Assembly (NCBI GenBank): GCA_900769745.1
Contig: CAAGHX010000102.1
Span: 1-9,302 of the forward strand
DNA from: an uncultured Alistipes sp.
GTDB lineage: Bacteria; Bacteroidota; Bacteroidia; Bacteroidales; Rikenellaceae
Direction: 5' to 3'
DNA length: 9,302 nucleotides
A program made the translations under genes and the position numbers. Numbering within the stretch: the stretch's first letter is position 1; every line of letters starts with the position of its first letter. Positions 6,360-9,302 of the stretch are shown piece after piece. The notes below the pieces were generated by a model. It had not been told where the DNA came from. It ran no database searches and worked only from the letters and a program-made list of their open reading frames with translations.

Positions 6360-8171
6360 TTAGCTATTAAAATACCCTATTATCTTTTTGGCTCGCGCCT
6401 CGCCCACCACCTCCGAGAGTTCGGCAAGCGATGCTTCACGCACCTTCGACACTGTCTTAAATCGTTTGAGCAGAGCATTTAGACTCTTTGCTCCGATACC
6501 CTCAATCTGCTCCAGTTCGCTATTTATGAACGCCTTGCTACGCTTCTGGCGGTGGAACGTGATACCGAATCTGTGCGCCTCGTCGCGAATATGGCACACC
6601 ACCTTCAACGGCTCGCCCGTACGGCTTAGGTAGTATGGCATAGGGTCGTTGGGATAGAACACCTCCTCGATTCGCTTGGCAAGGCCGACAATCGGCACTC
6701 GCTTCTCGATGCCCAGTGCACACAACACTTCGTAGGCGCTCGAGAGCTGGCCCTTACCACCATCGACAATAATCAAATCGGGCAACTCAGCCCCCTCCTC
6801 CAGCAGTCGAGAGTAGCGACGATAGACTATCTCGCGCATCGAGGCAAAATCGTCGGGGCCAACAACCGTTTTGACGTTGAAATGGCGATACTCCTTGCGC
6901 GAGGGCTTACCATCACGGAAGACCACACACGATGCCACAGGATTGGTTCCCTGCAAGTTGGAGTTATCGAAACACTCTATGTGGCGGGGCTGCTTATCGA
7001 GGTGCAACTCACGCTGCATTGCATTCATCAATCGCTCGGTGTGACGCTCGGGATTCTTTATCTCGAGATTTTTCATCTGCTCTGCACGATAGATTCGTGC
7101 ACTCTTCAGCGAAAACTCCAGCAACTCGGCCTTCTCGCCACGTTTCGGCACAGTGAAGACCACCTTATCAAAGAGCATAGCAGCCGATGGCACAAATGGC
7201 ACAATAACCTCACGCGAGAGGTCGTGCGAGATATTCTCCACGATATATTGAATCGCCGCCGAGAGCATATCCTCACGCGAAGCATCAACACCCGTTGTCA
7301 AACGCACCGTATGCAGAGCCACAATCGAGCCATTGCGCAGGCGGATAAAGTTACAATAGGCCACATCGTCATCCTCCAAAAGCGAGAATATATCGCAATC
7401 GACAATCTTGGCACTCACAATTACCGAGCGGCTCTGATAGTTCTCCAACGCCTCCAGCCGCTGCTTAAATCGCTGCGCCTGCTCGAAACGCAGAGCCTCG
7501 GCCGCCTCGCGCATATTCTGCTCAAGGTAGTGGCGCACGGGGCGCAAATCGCCCTTCAGCACACTCTTTACCATCTCGGTAAGCTCGGCATACTCCTCCT
7601 CGCTCTGCGCCCCAATGCAAGGGCCTTTGCAGTTGCCAAGGTGGTATTGCAGGCAGACGCCATACTTTCCTCTTGCGATGGCCTGAGCCGCCAGGTTGAG
7701 CTTGCAGGTACGCAGCGGCACAACCTCACGGATAAACTCCAAAATAGAGCGTTGCATCGACACCGAACCATAAGGTCCGAAGTATTGCGAGCCATCGTGG
7801 CGCACGATGCGGGTGGACTCCACACGGGGAAAATTCTCCCTACGCAGAACTATCCAAGGATAGGTTTTATCGTCCTTGAGCAGGATATTATATCGGGGCT
7901 GGTGGGTCTTGATAAGCGAATTCTCGAGTAGCAGAGCATCTTGCTCGCTATTGACCACAATATGCTGAATAGCCTCAATCTGCTTGACCAACACTCGCAC
8001 CTTGGCCGAATGCTCCTTGCTCTGCACAAAATATGACGAGACTCGCTTACGGAGCGACTTTGCCTTACCCACATAGATAATCGTGCCGTTGCGATCCAGG
8101 AACTGGTACACACCCGGCAAGAGTGGCAAAGCAGCCACCTCGGCCCTCAATCTATCGTCACGATTGCTCAT
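6360..8171 (-). CDS. uvrC: UvrABC excinuclease subunit C
   Basis: UvrC makes both incisions, 3' then 5' of a DNA lesion, in nucleotide excision repair after recruitment by UvrB. The 603-aa product is full length. Domains in order: GIY-YIG nuclease (about 16-97; GVY at 20-22, IYVGK at 32-36, Arg41, Glu83); four Cys (156, 173, 181, 185) placed like the 4Fe-4S ligands known in UvrC; a UVR coiled-coil that binds UvrB (about 209-245); the RNase H-like 5' nuclease with Asp402 (FDNSN), Asp470 (IVDGGKGQL) and His533 (RDEAHRF); and helix-hairpin-helix DNA-binding repeats near the end (IEGIGAKSLNALL, 556-568). The chosen ATG leaves 19 residues before the GVY motif, as usual. It is the first gene of a tight minus-strand cluster, 11 bp ahead of the GH43 gene. 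Its candidate promoter ends only 4 bases before the ATG. Confidence 0.98.
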   Translation of the reverse strand: MSNRDDRLRAEVAALPLLPGVYQFLDRNGTIIYVGKAKSLRKRVSSYFVQSKEHSAKVRVLVKQIEAIQHIVVNSEQDALLLENSLIKTHQPRYNILLKDDKTYPWIVLRRENFPRVESTRIVRHDGSQYFGPYGSVSMQRSILEFIREVVPLRTCKLNLAAQAIARGKYGVCLQYHLGNCKGPCIGAQSEEEYAELTEMVKSVLKGDLRPVRHYLEQNMREAAEALRFEQAQRFKQRLEALENYQSRSVIVSAKIVDCDIFSLLEDDDVAYCNFIRLRNGSIVALHTVRLTTGVDASREDMLSAAIQYIVENISHDLSREVIVPFVPSAAMLFDKVVFTVPKRGEKAELLEFSLKSARIYRAEQMKNLEIKNPERHTERLMNAMQRELHLDKQPRHIECFDNSNLQGTNPVASCVVFRDGKPSRKEYRHFNVKTVVGPDDFASMREIVYRRYSRLLEEGAELPDLIIVDGGKGQLSSAYEVLCALGIEKRVPIVGLAKRIEEVFYPNDPMPYYLSRTGEPLKVVCHIRDEAHRFGITFHRQKRSKAFINSELEQIEGIGAKSLNALLKRFKTVSKVREASLAELSEVVGEARAKKIIGYFNS

Positions 8172-8175
8172 ATTG

Positions 8176-8205
8176 CAAATTTACGAAAAAAAAGCATTTT
8201 TCAAA
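8176..8205 (-). promoter_or_regulatory. Bacteroides-type promoter for uvrC and the operon
   Basis: On the minus strand the -7 box TAAATTTG (8183-8176) matches TAnnTTTG exactly, and TTTG (8205-8202) stands 18 bases upstream as a -33 box. The spacer holds a long T-run. The -7 box ends 4 bases before the uvrC ATG (8171), so transcription from it would start at or very near the start codon. Confidence 0.6.
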
Positions 8206-8277
8206 TTTTGAGATTCATAAAATACCCCCATATACAAATATTATCTACGTATAGAGTTCTATTTAGGGAATATTTAT

Positions 8278-8286
8278 TACTTTTGC
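8278..8286 (+). promoter_or_regulatory. Candidate -7 box for the GH92 gene
   Basis: TACTTTTGC matches the extended Bacteroides -7 pattern TAnnTTTGY exactly. It lies 35 bases before the GH92 ATG, giving a leader of roughly 30 bases. No exact TTTG -33 box is present at the usual distance. The intergenic region is about 150 bp and shared with the divergent uvrC promoter. The leader is A-rich with no Shine-Dalgarno sequence, as is common in this phylum. Confidence 0.5.
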
Positions 8287-8321
8287 TCAAATAATCACAA
8301 AACGCATAACATTCAATCTTT

Positions 8322-9302
8322 ATGAAGAGACTACTCAGCATTACCTGCGCCATCGTGGCTTTTACCTTTGCGACAGCGTGCAGCAACAATGATTCTGTTG
8401 CACAGTGGGTTGACCCAATGATTGGCACCGACTACCACGCCCACAACTACCCCGGAGCTACATTGCCTCACGGTTTCGTGCAGCTCAGCCCCGACAACGG
8501 CCCTGGTGGATGGGACTGGTGCGGTGGCTACCACTCATCAGATGAGACCATCATCGGTTTCTCACACACCCACATCAGCGGTACTGGCGTACGCGACTTG
8601 TGCGATATCACAATTATGCCACAGGTAGGAGAGCCTAAGTTTGAGTTCGGCACCAAGGACGACCCCGACGCTGGCTACCGCTCACGCATCAGCCACTCGA
8701 CCGAGCAGGCCGAGGCGGGTTACTACTCAGTATATCTCGAGGACCCAAAGGTTAAGGCCGAGGTCACTGCAACAGTTCGTTGCGGCTACCACCGTTATAC
8801 TTTCGACAACCCCGCCGACCAGCACATCATCCTCGACTTCAACTATTGGAACGGCAACGCCACTCGCAACGCCAAGTTCCGCGTTGTTGACAACAAGACA
8901 ATCGAGGGCGTAAGAGTTGTAAACGGCTGGGCTCCAAAGCGTGAGATCTATTTCTACGCCGAGTTCTCAGAGCCATTCACAGAGGTTGTAGCCAAGGCTG
9001 ACGACAAGGAGCTGGGCGCTGTAACCGAAGGCGAGGGCCGCAAGGTTACACTCGCTGCCAAGTTTGGCAAGCCTGCAAAGGAGATTACCGTTAAGGTTGG
9101 TATCTCATCTGTAAGCTGCGAGGGCGCTAAGAAGAACCTCGAGGCCGAGATTGCAGGCAAGAGCTTCAACAAGGTACGTCGCGAGGCTATGGCTGCTTGG
9201 GATAAGGAGCTCTCGAAAATCAACATCGAGGCTTCTGAGAAGGAGAAGCGCATTACCGCTTATCATGAAGCCGGCCATGCCATACTGTTTCACGTGTTGC
9301 CG
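8322..9302 (+). CDS. GH92 alpha-mannosidase lipoprotein, N-terminal part (runs off the right end, chimeric tail)
   Basis: N-terminal portion of a family GH92 exo-alpha-mannosidase, calcium-dependent enzymes that trim alpha-mannose from host N-glycans or yeast mannan. The frame is open for 327 codons to the window end with no stop. Residues 1-20 form a lipoprotein-type signal (ATAC, with Cys20 the likely lipidated residue), so the enzyme is probably periplasmic or surface-anchored. Typical GH92 sequence follows: VDPMIGTD (31-38), YPGATLPHGFVQLSPDNG (44-61), GYHSSDETIIGFSHTHISG (70-88) and the WDKELSKINIE stretch (about 293-303). Full GH92 proteins are about 740-760 aa, and the catalytic acid and base lie in the missing C-terminal (alpha/alpha)6 domain. 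From about residue 305 the sequence stops resembling GH92 and matches FtsH instead (see the next entry), so only 8322 to about 9236 should be taken as GH92. Confidence 0.9.
   Translation, partial: MKRLLSITCAIVAFTFATACSNNDSVAQWVDPMIGTDYHAHNYPGATLPHGFVQLSPDNGPGGWDWCGGYHSSDETIIGFSHTHISGTGVRDLCDITIMPQVGEPKFEFGTKDDPDAGYRSRISHSTEQAEAGYYSVYLEDPKVKAEVTATVRCGYHRYTFDNPADQHIILDFNYWNGNATRNAKFRVVDNKTIEGVRVVNGWAPKREIYFYAEFSEPFTEVVAKADDKELGAVTEGEGRKVTLAAKFGKPAKEITVKVGISSVSCEGAKKNLEAEIAGKSFNKVRREAMAAWDKELSKINIEASEKEKRITAYHEAGHAILFHVLP
9234..9302 (+). other. FtsH (M41 metalloprotease) fragment fused in frame to GH92, probable assembly chimera
   Basis: The last residues include AYHEAGHAILFHVLP, the zinc-binding HEXXH helix of the ATP-dependent membrane protease FtsH, in the form familiar from Firmicutes-type FtsH. 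HEAGH is encoded at 9264-9278. The preceding SEKEKR (9234-9251) would suit both proteins: it fits the GH92 linker and the FtsH stretch just before the zinc motif. The FtsH AAA+ domain that should precede this motif is absent. His codons shift too: all nine His codons in the GH92 part are CAC, whereas both His codons in HEAGH are CAT. The simplest reading is a false join at a contig end. Confidence 0.85.

Larger units (their letters stand above)
1696..8171 (-). other. Probable five-gene operon: uvrC - GH43 - Cys hydrolase - glycerate kinase - GntP permease
   Basis: All five genes point the same way with gaps of 11, 15, 23 and 1 bp and no room for full promoters or terminators between them. The only candidate promoter upstream is the one before uvrC. 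The next gene downstream is 130 bp away. The two exported enzymes sit ahead of a membrane importer and a cytoplasmic kinase. Co-transcription is inferred from spacing alone. Confidence 0.75.

Noticed and set aside
6882..7931. Long plus-strand open frame of 349 codons
   Set aside because: It lies wholly antisense to uvrC, whose domains are all intact. The translation is rich in Leu, His and Arg, shows no recognisable motif, and is explained by the codon bias of uvrC leaving few stops on the other strand.
8236..8275. Inverted repeat AAATATT / AATATTT upstream of GH92
   Set aside because: The arms are all A and T with a 26-base loop, which is expected by chance in this AT-rich gap.
8201..8428. 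Minus-strand open frame of 75 codons between uvrC and GH92
   Set aside because: It overlaps the GH92 start and signal peptide region and both candidate promoters, is AT-rich at its end, and has no recognisable motif.
8322..9302. A genuine GH92-protease fusion enzyme
   Set aside because: The fused part lacks the FtsH ATPase and membrane segments, and the GH92 catalytic domain is lost. The join lies at the window end inside a short stretch that suits both families, which fits a false join better.

Overview
The window looks like a piece of a gut Bacteroidota chromosome, most likely order Bacteroidales (possibly Rikenellaceae/Alistipes-like, low certainty). The reasons are: moderate GC content, exported glycosidases of the GH43 and GH92 families, signal peptides ending in Ser-Ala before Gln or a late lipobox Cys, no clear Shine-Dalgarno sequences before the starts, and two good matches to the Bacteroides-type -7 promoter box TAnnTTTG. 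No tRNA, rRNA, CRISPR array, insertion sequence or phage gene was seen.

Layout. Positions 1-185 are non-coding and hold a clear minus-strand terminator. Positions 186-1565 (minus) encode a membrane-anchored tri-haem cytochrome c peroxidase as a separate unit. Positions 1696-8171 (minus) hold five tightly packed genes, probably one operon, transcribed in the order uvrC, GH43 glycosidase, secreted Ntn-type Cys hydrolase, glycerate kinase, GntP-family permease. The gaps are 11, 15, 23 and 1 bp. Positions 8172-8321 are a divergent intergenic region with candidate promoters for uvrC (minus) and for a GH92 mannosidase lipoprotein (plus), which runs off the right end.

How the genes fit together. 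uvrC is a housekeeping nucleotide excision repair gene that appears to head a small catabolic operon. The GH43 enzyme and the Cys hydrolase carry signal peptides and should act in the periplasm. The permease would import a small sugar acid, and the kinase would phosphorylate D-glycerate to 2-phosphoglycerate for lower glycolysis. The 1-bp kinase/permease junction makes a glycerate uptake-and-use pair the simplest reading. A link between glycerate and the GH43 or Cys-hydrolase products is speculative. GH92 is a separate, divergently transcribed glycan-degrading gene.

Most important oddity. After about 305 normal GH92 residues, the open frame at the right edge switches into the zinc-protease motif of FtsH (AYHEAGH), without a stop, and the window ends 24 bases after the HEAGH motif. 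This is most likely an assembly chimera at a contig end, built on a short shared string near 9234-9251, rather than a real fusion protein. No convincing new biological system was found. The least explained parts are the function of the secreted Cys hydrolase and the glycerate-linked operon.
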